Below, piece after piece: positions 11,243 through 21,639 of a stretch of DNA of 64,000 nt. The DNA comes from Paramacrobiotus metropolitanus. Lineage: Eukaryota > Tardigrada > Eutardigrada > Parachela > Macrobiotidae. Made by a program: the position numbers and the translations under genes. Location of the stretch: assembly GCF_019649055.1 (NCBI RefSeq), contig NW_026570351.1, positions 1 through 64,000 on the forward strand, in the 5' to 3' direction. Each line of letters begins with the position of its first letter. The first letter of the stretch is position 1. The notes beneath the pieces are model-generated. The model was not told the DNA's origin and made no database searches. It saw nothing but the letters and a program-made list of their open reading frames with translations.

Positions 11243-11514
11243 ACTGCTTGTTAGATGGTTACCCTGGCGGCTGGCTATGAGGGAATTTCGACGTTCTGTA
11301 TTGTCGGAAGTTTCGAAAGTGTTGCCGCGATGACAAGTCGGCAAATGAGCGAGAGTGTACACCGTATGGGTTATCCAGAAACCAGTTGCACTAAATGACT
11401 CCGCCGGCTTTTTAAGGTTCTTATACCTCAAGATCAGTTTAATCATTTCGATCGTTTTCGCAGCTATTTATTGTGTTTCCACTACTTTTGTGATCAGATG
11501 CTGTGGACGGCAAA

Positions 11515-11745
11515 ATGGTGTTAACAAATACCCAGCCGTGCTCATATCGTTATCGGTTGTGGGTGTTAACTCCAAAATGATATCCACTGTATTGTGATTG
11601 CAGACGTTCAAAGTCAAACAAGCTAGAAGAAATGTGGCTAGTTAACATTGAGACTGCGTTGCTGCATTTGAGTTGCAAATGTAGACGCTTCGTATCACCT
11701 TCTACCATCGCCTAGCAGTCAGATTTTACCATAGCTTACTTCCGT
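11515..11745. repeat. Dispersed repeat B, copy 1
   Basis: Begins TGTTAACAAATACCCA, includes GTGGGTGTTAACTCC and GTTCAAAGTCAAACAAGC, and ends near TTCTACCATCG. It aligns with 24378-24610 over its whole length with scattered differences; a shorter piece is at 17262-17310. It lies 270 bases upstream of copy A. No coding capacity; type of element unknown. Confidence 0.65.
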
Positions 11746-12019
11746 GTGATGTTCGTTTGCGCAACCCTAGGAAAATCCTGACCTTCGGTCTTCAACAAAA
11801 TAATAATTGCGTGTTATTAGGCTATACTGCTCTGTAGATAATTATGCCAGATTTCCGATAAATATTTTAGTGTTCAGATTTCGCGTTTTTGTCTGCCGCG
11901 TCTGCCGACCAAAATTGAATACAACTCTTCCAAATTCTAGCCAATATTTTACTGCTCTCAGACCACAGCTTTTCAATTGCTAAATTCATATTAAATTTTC
12001 AGTTTTTGTTATAATATTG

Positions 12020-12140
12020 TTTCCAAGGATTAATCAAAGAAGACAACAAAATACGGCGGTAATCCGAGATGTGTAGAGTTAGGTGGCAGCGAAACAGTGC
12101 AAATTACAAGAGGAAACGCCCTATCTAGTATCAGGACTAT
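12020..12140 (+). repeat. Dispersed repeat C, copy 1
   Basis: About 120 bases from CCAAGGATTAATC to TAGTATCAGGAC that align with 27577-27700 (shared core TACGGCGGT, GGCAGCG, AGGAAACGC). Each copy lies near the 5' end of an LRR-family gene but in different orientation to that gene, so I treat it as an interspersed repeat rather than a promoter element. Confidence 0.5.
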
Positions 12141-12240
12141 TAACTGCAGTTAAAAATTTGACCGACGTTGACGATTCTAGCAGAAATTGCTACCAGGAAG
12201 GCTCCTGTGAACATCTCAATGGGGTTAAAAATCTGGAAAT

Positions 12241-13228
12241 CACTACATATAGACACCCCTTTTCACCGTCGTTATTTATAGCCACCCCTTTTCGCACCCT
12301 TTTATTATAACCACCGTTTTCTGCTATTAATTAAATAACAACACTCCGTTGTCGTGTTTTTATAGACCCCCCTTTTTTATTTTTTTATAATTTATCTAAT
12401 GACGCCAAATCATGAATGGTTTTAAGCCCTCCACTTAACAATGGGTCTGTTAGACTGATCAGATAACATGGACCGTATAACAACCGCCTGCTCGGCCGTT
12501 GCGCGTATATCCACGCTTTTCTTAGCCAGTTCATTGATTGGCTTTCGCCCAGTCTTCTCAGGACAACTCACGATCTTTTCCTTTTCATGCATTTCCGCAA
12601 GCCATATGCGCTCGGCTTCGGCTTTTGCAACCACGGTTTCGTCCACGGCGATCCCCGCAACATGGATAACTGGAGAAGGAAGTGTGGTGAAAGGTCACTG
12701 TTTAGGCTGTTGTAAAATCGCACAAAGCGTTTCACGAAGCACGAAACCTGATGATTTCTTCATCGAACCTGCTCGGTGGTAGTTTGGCCAGCTCTGATAT
12801 CGCTCCTTTGCATGATTTTCTAGCTTCGTCATATCGCTGACGGTGATTGAGTGGGCAATACCAACTGCAGGATCGTTGTCCTCAAACAGCTCGGTATCAG
12901 TGAGCGAACCTCTGAAAAGCGGAAACGGTTCCTAATTCCTATTGTCTGAGCGTGACGCGTAATTACTTCGGCCAGGTTGACTACTGGCTCGTTTCTGAAT
13001 CTGTGTACCGCCACCATGCGGCGACAAGTTAATCGAAAAAAAAACAATAAAAATCGCAGTCACATTCGATATAATTAGGTTACGTAAAAATGCCTATAAA
13101 AGGGGTGCCTATAAAAAACTGGGTGTCAGAAAACTTAATTAATAAACTGAAAAAAATGAGCCTATAATTAACGGGGTGCGGAAAAGGGGCTGCCTATAAA
13201 AAACGGGGTGTTAAGGGTGGCTATAGTG
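12241..13228. mobile_element. Non-autonomous DNA element with CACTA-like repeated ends
   Basis: The left end reads CACTACATATAGACACCCC and the right end, reverse-complemented, reads CACTATAGCCACCC; both ends then carry several copies of a TATAGxCACCCCTTTT-like unit in inverted orientation. Total 988 bases. I found no convincing target-site duplication. Inside are two short minus-strand frames (12646-12422, beginning MDETVVAKAEAERIW, and 13047-12829) with no recognised transposase motif. The start CACTA recalls the CACTA superfamily, but the assignment is tentative. Confidence 0.5.
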
Positions 13229-13948
13229 TCACACTAAAAATTTAAATATTTTAAATGAATATTTCAGAACTAACTTAGGGAGCGTCACAGAACCAAAGCG
13301 AATCAGTTACGTTACAGCAACTCTACCGTACGAGGTGGCTGTATGCTGTGGCCACGCCTTTTACAGCTACGGTACGCGAAGCCACCTCGATCGTAAATAG
13401 GTTTGCTTTGAAAGTGAGACCCACCCTTGGTGCAGCCAGAAATGCATCTAGGTACCTAGGAGCCATTACTGGTGTTTCATCACCATAAAGCAGATCGACT
13501 GGAAACGATTGTCTAAGTGCCGCACCAGAAAATTCTATGAAAAATGGCATGTTTTCATACTGGCAAGTATCAGGGGTCACCGATGTTCATAGTTGATACG
13601 GAAGCGCCTACATTTCAAACTTAAATCCCAGGCGACAGCAAAACTGCCATGTTAGCCACAATTCCGTTTTCTTGTTTGACTTTGACCGTCTGATCTGCAT
13701 CTACCCGTACATAATAAAAGCTGCTGCAGTCTATGTCAGTCAAACATATTATAGCGCCATCTTAAATTTCCCCTTCCAGCTACAAGCAACCCTGGCTCGT
13801 CTGGCGCTGCAAACTGTCGCGTTTTCTACATTTTTGTCCGATATCAGTATAACTGCAGATAGCTATCGAGCGATTTTATAACGATCACACTGACATGACC
13901 AAACGCATTGAAAGCTGGAGCAAAACTCTTCACCGCTTATCTGTACAG

Positions 13949-14038
13949 TGGACTTCATAAATGTGGTTACACCGTTACACATAGCCACCGTATGCATAGC
14001 GCTATCGGCTTTAAGTGTAACTACATTTATGAAGTCCA
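13949..14038. repeat. 23-bp inverted repeat
   Basis: Arms 13949-13971 and 14016-14038 (TGGACTTCATAAATGT at the left end) are reverse complements with one mismatch, separated by 44 bases. Origin unknown; could be the remains of a small foldback element. Confidence 0.6.
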
Positions 14039-14301
14039 TTGTAGTAAACGTACACTTTCAGAGGAAGCGGCTTCTTCCTTATACTTTCCGCATAGCCAGC
14101 GATATCCGGTCCAATCTGCTTGCCATCGCATTAGTGTTCGACATTACCCTTCATTCTGCCTGTTAGCCGACTAGTTATGACAATAATCGTTTTACCAAAT
14201 CGAGTATGTATGTGTTAAATGGCACCACAAAATTGGGAAACAGCTTTGACTGCCAAGAAATGTAGGATAAACAATAGCGCACGAAATGAACGCACACAGA
14301 T

Positions 14302-14343
14302 ATTAACCGCCATTCGATGCACGAACATCGAATGGCGGTTAAT
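14302..14343. repeat. Perfect 18-bp hairpin
   Basis: Arms 14302-14319 (ATTAACCGCCATTCGATG) and 14326-14343 are exact reverse complements around a six-base loop CACGAA. Not linked to any gene seen nearby. Confidence 0.75.
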
Positions 14344-15403
14344 GTCATCCCAACAGTTTATTAGCAAACACACGAAGCAAAATTCGGCGAGCTGACGAGC
14401 AAGAAGTGCATAACCACGAAACAAGTACAGATAGTGCGGAAGGCGCGGAGCCAGAACTAATTAGCAAGATGTCGGGGAAGCAAAATAATTGTTAATAAAG
14501 ATAATAACTGCAAGATAATGGTTACCCAAGATAATCCAAGGTTTCAAGATAACTGAAGATTTGTTCGGTAAAATATAGGAAAATCGGGACATTAGTTTCC
14601 ACGAACCCAATAGTCAACCGGTAAAGAATGCAATTTATTCTACTGCTATCGGCACAATCTGTATCGCTACAAAATATTTCAGTAATTAATAACTCGATAT
14701 TTACGGAACTTGCTTTCGCGGACTTCCAAAGCCTTCACAAATTAGGGATCACTATGTACCAGCAGACACTGCACCACATTGTTGTGATGCCTATGTATCG
14801 ACATAACTATAGTCTATAAATAATTATTATTGTTGTTCTGTGATGTGTTTTGTTCGTACGCGAGTATACGTATTACGTATGTAGTTCTTATCAAACTGTT
14901 GTGCTGGCTGCTAGTGCATCGGTATTATTTTGTGCATCTCCACGCCCATCATATTAACTTATTTTTGCTCCAAACTTGCCGTGGATGCAAAGATAACCTG
15001 ATTAAATGCGTGCATGTTAATTCTCGCGTATTTCGGGCAGTAATGACTTTCTTGACCGAGAATTCTACTTTTTTTCGCAAATATGAAATAACCATGATTG
15101 ACATTCATTATCCATGTTATCCAAAATATTAAAACGACATTCGTTTTCATTTTGATAAATGTGTGTACCGGCTCTCACAATGTTTTAACCCCATTTTATT
15201 GATTGTAGAGAAATATATCACCGATGTCATGGAAATCAGACCATTCGCGCATAAAATACAAGCAATATTGTTATGCTGATTTTGTTGGTTAATTCAAACT
15301 CAATATTGAATGGACAAATAATTTTTATTTAATATTTAGTGTAGTTGATGTGCGTTCAGATCCCTGTGGAGAAACGGCCTTGCTCCCACAGGGCCTTAGG
15401 CAC

Positions 15404-16913
15404 TTAACAATGCGCTGACGTATAGCACGACGTATTGTAGGAAAACTGCATACCAGCCCGAATGTTGTCGAAGGTCAGGTCACGGGAGCAATCCACACTG
15501 AGGACATTCGGCCACTCAGGCTCACTGACGACCAACGATGTCATATAGCTCCCGATTGCCGCCACTGCGCCTTTTCCTTTTACAGCGGTCAAATGCGGCT
15601 TGCGCCTGAGAAAGTTGCGGAACCAGGCGAACGAGCAGTCACAGTGCAGACGGCGCACGGCAACAAAGTCTGCCAAGGTTAAGAATGCCGGGCGGATTTC
15701 CTCGCTGGAATCTGCATCCGGCTGTAGTTTCCTCATTTCGTGACCCAGCCCATCCTCCACCATCAGACTATCCAGCCGCAACAGATCCGTGAAGGTGTAG
15801 GCTTCCATCTTGGCGATCGTGGAGGAGGAGAAACGGATCATCCGGATGTTCCGCATCCCGGCAAAATGTTGCTTTTCAATTACCAGATTCCGGCAACGCT
15901 CCAGCTGCAGCGCGATTAAATTATCCAAGGTCCCGGCAGCATGGAACTTAGCCGTAATATCCGGCGTGACGCAGCGCATCACCCCTACCTCCACTATCTG
16001 TTGTCGCACCGGTTCCATGACGTCAGAATGAATCGGATCTTCTGCATCGGCACGTTCGTTCAGGTTGAGGACTACCGCACGGTCGGGACTGATATGGTGG
16101 ATGTTGTGGGTCACGCGGGCGAGGGCGGTGCGCGTCCCATCACGATAGCACTGCACCTTGACATAGGTCAAGGAAATCGCGAACATTCCGCGGGGGTCCT
16201 TGTCGCAACGGGCTCGTGATAAGACTGGACTGCAGACCGTGGTGTTGTCCTGCGTAGCAACGTAAGACAGGCATTCTGTTTTCGTCAGGTTATCCGTGCG
16301 GAATGAAAAATTTCCCGGTGACAAAAACGGCTCGGATGACGCGATGGATGCCGATGGTGGGCTGCATTCGGCCTCAAATGCGCTGGACGGATCTGCAAAA
16401 CCGCCAACCGGTATAAAGCAAACATCTTGCTGAAATAACTCGTCATGTTTTAATTGTTGCTGCAGTTGATGTTCAGCTGGTTTTCTGCTTCCCTAGGGTA
16501 CTGGCCAAGTCTTAAAGATAACATGACCGCCGCTAATACTAGTTGTACAGCAATTAGCGTATCTTGCACCGATTGAATTTTTGTCTTGCACACTGTTTAA
16601 TGTAAATTTCGGAACCGCGGACCGACTTACCGATTTCTGGTTTCCTCGCTCTACTGATTATAATATTTTACCGCGATTCGCGAATGAATTCCATGACCAC
16701 AACATTCTGCTTACATTTATAACCACAACATGAAATTAGCTTTATAGATAGTTTTGAAAAAACCGCTAAAGCGATTAAATCTATAACCAAAATTTGAAAG
16801 CAATTTTATATTCATACAATTCTAAAAATTTCTAAAAATAATAGTGCCTACATACCAGCAACCGCTACACCGAACAGTATAGCAATGGTAAGCAGATAGT
16901 ACCGGAAATGCAT
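15404..16913 (-). CDS. Secreted LRR/LRRCT-like protein, copy B
   Basis: Two-exon gene of 348 residues: signal-peptide exon 16913-16856 (MHFRYYLLTIAILFGVAVA), phase-1 intron of 463 bases, exon 2 16392-15404. Motif order matches copy A: NFSFRTDNLTKTECL, RADAEDPIHSDVMEPVRQQ, CVTPDITAK, LQLERCRNLVIEKQHFAGM, FSSSTIAKMEAYTFTDL, HCDCSFAWFRNFLRRKPHL, LSVDCSRDLTFDNIRAGMQF. The frame is open throughout with all cap cysteines present, so it is probably functional. Closest by eye to copies A and C. Confidence 0.82.
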
Positions 16914-17885
16914 AACGCCGACTTTAATATTTTTCTATGACTTTGGCTCTTTGATGAACAAAATCGTAAGAAAAAGCTGTTTGCGCTGAAAATCTACGCT
17001 TATAAAGTGGCGAAGAGGTTTTGCTCCAGCTTTCAAAGCGTCTGGTCGTGTCAGTTTGATCATTAGAAAATCACTCGATAGCCATCTGCAATTATGCTGA
17101 ACCGGAAAAAAATTTAGAAGCGGCGACAGTTGGCAATGCCAGAAGCGCCAGGGTCCAGCTTGAAGAGGAAAGTTAAGAATGCGCTAAGTTTGGCTGCCAC
17201 AGACAGCAAGATAATTTATTTTGTAGATACAGAAACTTCTCCTGTGAGCCCGCAACCGCAGACGTTCAAAGTCAAACAAAAAAAAGAAATTTTGTGGCTA
17301 ACATGGCAGATTTTCTGCCGTCTGGGGTTTAAGTTTGAGATGTGTGCGCTTCCGCATCAACTGGGGCCATCGGTGACCCATGATACTTATGATACTTACA
17401 TGGTACCAAAACATGCCATTTTACATGGAATTTTGTTGTGCGATACTTAGGCAAATTTAATCTTTTTTAATCGATCTACATTACGATGAAACTGCAGTAA
17501 GGGCTCATATCAGTCATAGGTACCCAGATGGCCGGTTGCCTCTGGATGTTATAGTACAGGGTAACCAAAGCGCTAAAAATGATTTGCAGTACATACGGTG
17601 GTTTCATCTACAAATATTAAAAACCATTGAACTGCTTTAAATTCTTCCAGAGACATGAGTCTTTTTCGTAACACAGAAAGAAACACAACGAAATGCTTAT
17701 GTCTTTATATAATAAAAGTGGTTTGACTGTGCTCTGTGGTCAAAGCAGTAGCAAAAGGGGTGACTAACACTCTATCAGTGTACTGATTAAATTGGGATAA
17801 AAAGGCCGGCAGTGGTGCTGGTGGTCAAACTGGGGTTCGAAGTTAGTAAACTATTAAGTCGGGTAGAAGCAGAATAAAAAACAGA

Positions 17886-17912
17886 CTAGTAGACCCCGCG
17901 CAAACTGCGCGG
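17886..17912 (-). mobile_element. Helitron-like 3' terminus 1
   Basis: On the minus strand a GC-rich hairpin (CCGCGCA / TGCGCGG, three-base loop) is followed six bases later by CTAG and then a host T, the layout of Helitron 3' ends (hairpin then CTRR, insertion between A and T). The body would extend to the right. No Rep/helicase coding sequence was seen, so it would be non-autonomous. Confidence 0.6.
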
Positions 17913-18733
17913 ATTAAATCAACGTTGGAATGCTTACTACAAAACTGTGAAATCATTTTCATTGCTGCAAAACTGCAGAACTAATATTGTTGCAAAAAAT
18001 GAAGCGTAAAATAATCGAATTTCACCGGCAAATACAGTACTGTAATGACAAATTCAGGACAATTAATTCAGGCTTCGTTTATACCTCACTGACAAATAAC
18101 TACTCTCAGGCTCCCAGCTATTCATGATTTCACAATTTTTATGTGTACATTTAAGTATTTCCGATGCGTAGACTGAAAAGAACCTTGGACATCAAAAATG
18201 TGAAATTTTTACTCCGAAAAAGTTTTGTTTTTTGAGCAGTCTTCTGAGAAATTCTTTTAGTTTTTACCTGAACAGCCACCAATCGAACTTCGCTCACATA
18301 TATCCCCAAAACTTATTTGCGCCATTCTGCGCATTTTAAATTTCATTCCGCCCACTAATAGCAGTCAACTGATTCGCAACCGTTATAGTCCTTGATTCCA
18401 CTTTCTGGTTACAGTACTTCCCAGTTAATAATCACAATGTCTTCGATCATAGTAATTTTCAATGCGTAGTTGCTGTTGCTTTGATAGTTCATACGCAACA
18501 TTAAAATTATTTAAAATTTTATTGCAATTGTTGTGACATAAAATAGTATACTTTTAATTCGGCAATGGCCAGTTCACATAACAATAAGCTTGTGCTGGTA
18601 GAAACTAATTAAAATGATTAAATAGTAAAAACAGACTGCTGACTCTCCTTAATATAAGATAGTTAATCCATAGGCCCCAAATTAAATCGTCAAGGAAATC
18701 TCATTGTCTTTTAGACTGCGTAAATATAATGTA

Positions 18734-18760
18734 CTAGCAGACCCCGCGCAAATTGCGCGG
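18734..18760 (-). mobile_element. Helitron-like 3' terminus 2
   Basis: Same hairpin, six-base spacer, CTAG and following T as terminus 1, differing by single bases and in the same orientation. The recurrence of the exact layout about 850 bases apart supports a repeat family rather than chance. The 5' end (TC) could not be located. Confidence 0.6.
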
Positions 18761-19440
18761 AATAATTAATGCGATGGACGAATCCTAACCCATTGCAAAA
18801 ACTAAAACTTATAACTGCAGGTAGTATGTTTTATGGACGAAGCAAAGCGTAAAATTTCATAATACACCGAAGCCCACAGTTGAGGATAATTTCTACTGGA
18901 AAGCTTGCCTGTTTCTTTAACCGGCTGCAGAGATGACCTTAAACTTGAAATGGGAAGATTTTCTCCCAAAAGCCGATAAATTTCTCGTTAGTCTACGATC
19001 TAATAGTGCTTATTTTTCCAAATCCAAATCACGTTTCTTAATTTCCGGATCAGTAACCAATCATTTACCTAAATTTCCGGCAGCCACCGCATAGGATTAG
19101 GGACTTTGAAATTTATCAGAAATTTGTTCTCCCTTCCTGTTGTTTTACATTCTGCGCTTTTCAAGTTGTAAGCTATGCGATAACAGCGTATTTGCTGTAC
19201 TTTAAATCCCACTTTGACCACTAAACCACCGGTGCGCTTCATATCCCAGATTAACAATCGGTATACATACAAACAGAGTAATTAATACTTCACTTGCTAC
19301 TGCTATTCCTTGTTTCTGTTGCTTGACCAAGAGCCGAATACTTTTCAATAAATCAGGACAGAGCATTTCGTTGTGTTTTTTGCTCCACTGCTTTTTTCCT
19401 GCTTTTTCAAAATCTGGAACTGTTACACGGCATTTCATGC

Positions 19441-19483
19441 AAGCTTGCTGCTACGCGAGCTCCGCTCGCGCAGCAGTAAGCTT
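19441..19483. repeat. 20-bp near-perfect hairpin, GC-rich at the tip
   Basis: Arms 19441-19460 (AAGCTTGCTGCTACGCGAGC) and 19464-19483 are reverse complements with two mismatches around a three-base loop. Many cloverleaf-free explanations are possible, for example a terminal hairpin of a mobile element. Confidence 0.7.
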
Positions 19484-19727
19484 GCGGCTCCGCCTTCCAA
19501 TACGCTGTACAGCGCCGAGCAGAAAAAAATTATTTGTCCCTTGTTACTTAATAAAGAAGCATTCCAACCTATACCATGCAATTCGTGCTTCAACCAACTC
19601 CACCCACCCGTTTTTAAACCGAACATAAATTACCTCGTACAGATAGCTGCACTGTGGTGGATTTACATGAATATGTACGTTACAGTACGTATCAAACGTT
19701 TTTAATCGAAAGGCAAACACCACGTAC

Positions 19728-20016
19728 CATGTGGAGCAAGCAGCTTGCTGTTTTTCAGAGCAAATCTTAAAGATTCCAAGTTGCCGCACTTGCATTTCTC
19801 GAACACCACCCTGACTTCTCTATTGCAAACGTCGTTTTTAACAGAAAGTAGCACATTACTCCTACACGTCACGCGAGAAAAGTGGGCTCGGAATTTACTT
19901 CCTTTGGGCAGATATGCCGAACATGGCCGGAAACGGCCCCAAGTCATCACAAAGAGGAACAAAACAGAAAAAGTTTTACTCAGCAGGTGACACAAGTTAG
20001 CGTTGAACATCTTCAC
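19728..20016 (-). CDS. Possible first exon of a small secreted Cys-rich protein
   Basis: A minus-strand frame starts ATG at 20016, runs into a strongly hydrophobic segment (TFSVLFLFVMTWG) that could be a signal peptide, then a basic region with cysteines spaced VTCRSN, NDVCNRE and KCKCGN. A consensus donor (GTACGT) at 19727 ends the exon in phase 1. The next exon was not identified; a short AG-bounded piece near 19610-19630 is one candidate. I recognise no family. The signal-like start, cysteine spacing and good donor support a gene, but it is unproven. Confidence 0.4.
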
Positions 20017-20324
20017 AATTTATACCATTTCACACGCACTGATAACTACAACAGAGAGACTGCTAAAATGGGGGCGTTTCGTGTGTCGCAATACTCGGAT
20101 TCCTTGTCCCTCGAAATCCACTCCATCTCGAAAAGGACTTCACAATTGCATACTGTGCTGGTGATCGCAGACAGTTCAGAAAGGAAGGCAACCTCGCCCG
20201 CCCGGGAAGGCACTTTACAGTATAGTTAGGTGAAATCTAAATAAACCACTGCGGGGGTCAGGTACCTTGAAAACACGCTTTAGATTCTGTTTATAACAGT
20301 CGCAGAATCTTCTCGGCCATTTTT

Positions 20325-21410
20325 GTCTTCTTTCCTTCGTTTTATTTCTTTCTCAATACCGAATTTTGATGAGAAATAAACAAACTTAGGACGATGGAGC
20401 ATTTTCTGTTATGGAACGTGAAGTTCCATCCAACTGCAGCGAAACTGTCAAAAAAGCGTGTTGGTGTTGGCTGTTGAGACAGTGATGGGTTGGTCGGTTT
20501 AGCAGTGGTGGGTTCTTAGTTTTTCCCATATACGTTGCCTGTCAAAGTTTTTGAAAGTTTTCTTTCAAACTTATCTTTTTATTCAGAAACTGATTTGTGA
20601 TGGCTAATCTACACTTTAAGGTCTATCTAATGACACAATGTCATAATTACGGCAGTTTGGATCAGTGCGTCGAGCGGACGGATCCAAAAAAGATTAAGGC
20701 TTACGCGATTATTATATAGAGATAATCATTTTATAATCAAGCGTCACGTCACGTGGAATGCTTTTCTGAAAAATGTTCTATACCAAAGATTTCGAAAAAT
20801 TTGCTCCCAGAAAGGGTCAGATGAGATTCGGCAACAAAGACGATCACACTCGCCCGTCGGAGCACTAAATTTAAAACCGATCAAACCGCTTTGGCAGGCA
20901 GCTACTTCATATGCAGATCTTTCAGTCCCCGCTTCCCCAATGTGAAATGTGAACGTGAACCTTTGAAAATCTTCTTTCAACGGTTCAACCCTTTCATTTT
21001 CTTCCTCGATACTGACTTTCGATGAAAAATTAATAAGCTCAAAGGCTCCCGAATGATATACGCTATGGTTTGAATTTAATTCCGTGTAGTGTATAGCGGA
21101 ATTGTCAGAATTGCGTTTCTGGCTGTCTGAGAGCCTTTCACTCTGTTGCAGACAGTGGTGGTGTGGTTGGGTTTACAGTGGTGGGTTCTTGACTTTCCCC
21201 GTAGACTTCGTATGTTAAGCTTTTTTTAAAATTTTCTTTCGAATCTCAAATAGTTTAGAAGAACTAACCCGTTTCTACAAATCGGTGATCGTAGCGCTAT
21301 CGAATGATCTATAGACACCAAAGTTTGGTTCAGTGTATCGTTAGCAAAAGGGAGATACGAATGGAATTTTGCTAAGGCTTACGCTATTAATACATAGAGA
21401 TGACCCGGCA
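20325..21410. repeat. Tandem duplication of a ~400-bp non-coding segment
   Basis: 20325-20735 and 20985-21410 align in the same orientation (shared landmarks: CAGTGGTGGGTTCTT, AAGGCTTACGC, ATAGAGATGA) with many differences, separated by about 250 bases. No coding pattern in either copy. The repeated right end GCTTACGCxATTA..ATAGAGAT may be a terminus of an element, but no inverted partner was found. Confidence 0.55.
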
Positions 21411-21639
21411 TGTGTCTAGTTGCTGCTACAGTTCTAAGTTTTGTTGAATTTTCGGAATCCCTAGAGAGATAAATAATTTATCACCGCCGTAAATTAAACA
21501 TTAAAATAATTTATAACTGCCGTTAATGTGACGGCGTAAAAGCTACCAACTCAATTAGTACTAACTTAATAATAAAGACTATACAGTAAGATTGCAACCA
21601 CGAAACATCATTGTTTGTAGAATGGATTTAGGAATTCGG

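Larger units (their letters stand above)
13229..15403. other. Gene-poor interval with two foldback structures
   Basis: No gene recognised. One minus-strand frame (13580-13323, containing SFPVDLLYGDETPVMAPRYL) is locally protein-like but lacks recognisable relatives and splice context. The interval holds the inverted repeats listed at 13949-14038 and 14302-14343; the rest is AT-rich with no other structure seen. Confidence 0.45.
16914..19727. other. Gene-poor interval with Helitron-like ends and a hairpin
   Basis: No gene recognised in about 2.8 kb. A piece of dispersed repeat B is near 17262-17310, two Helitron-like 3' ends at 17886-17912 and 18734-18760, and a long hairpin at 19441-19483. 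Short open frames such as 17130-17450 have no recognisable motif. Confidence 0.5.

Noticed and set aside
13323-13580. Minus-strand 85-codon frame as a gene
   Set aside because: Protein-like composition but no family, start context or partner exon.
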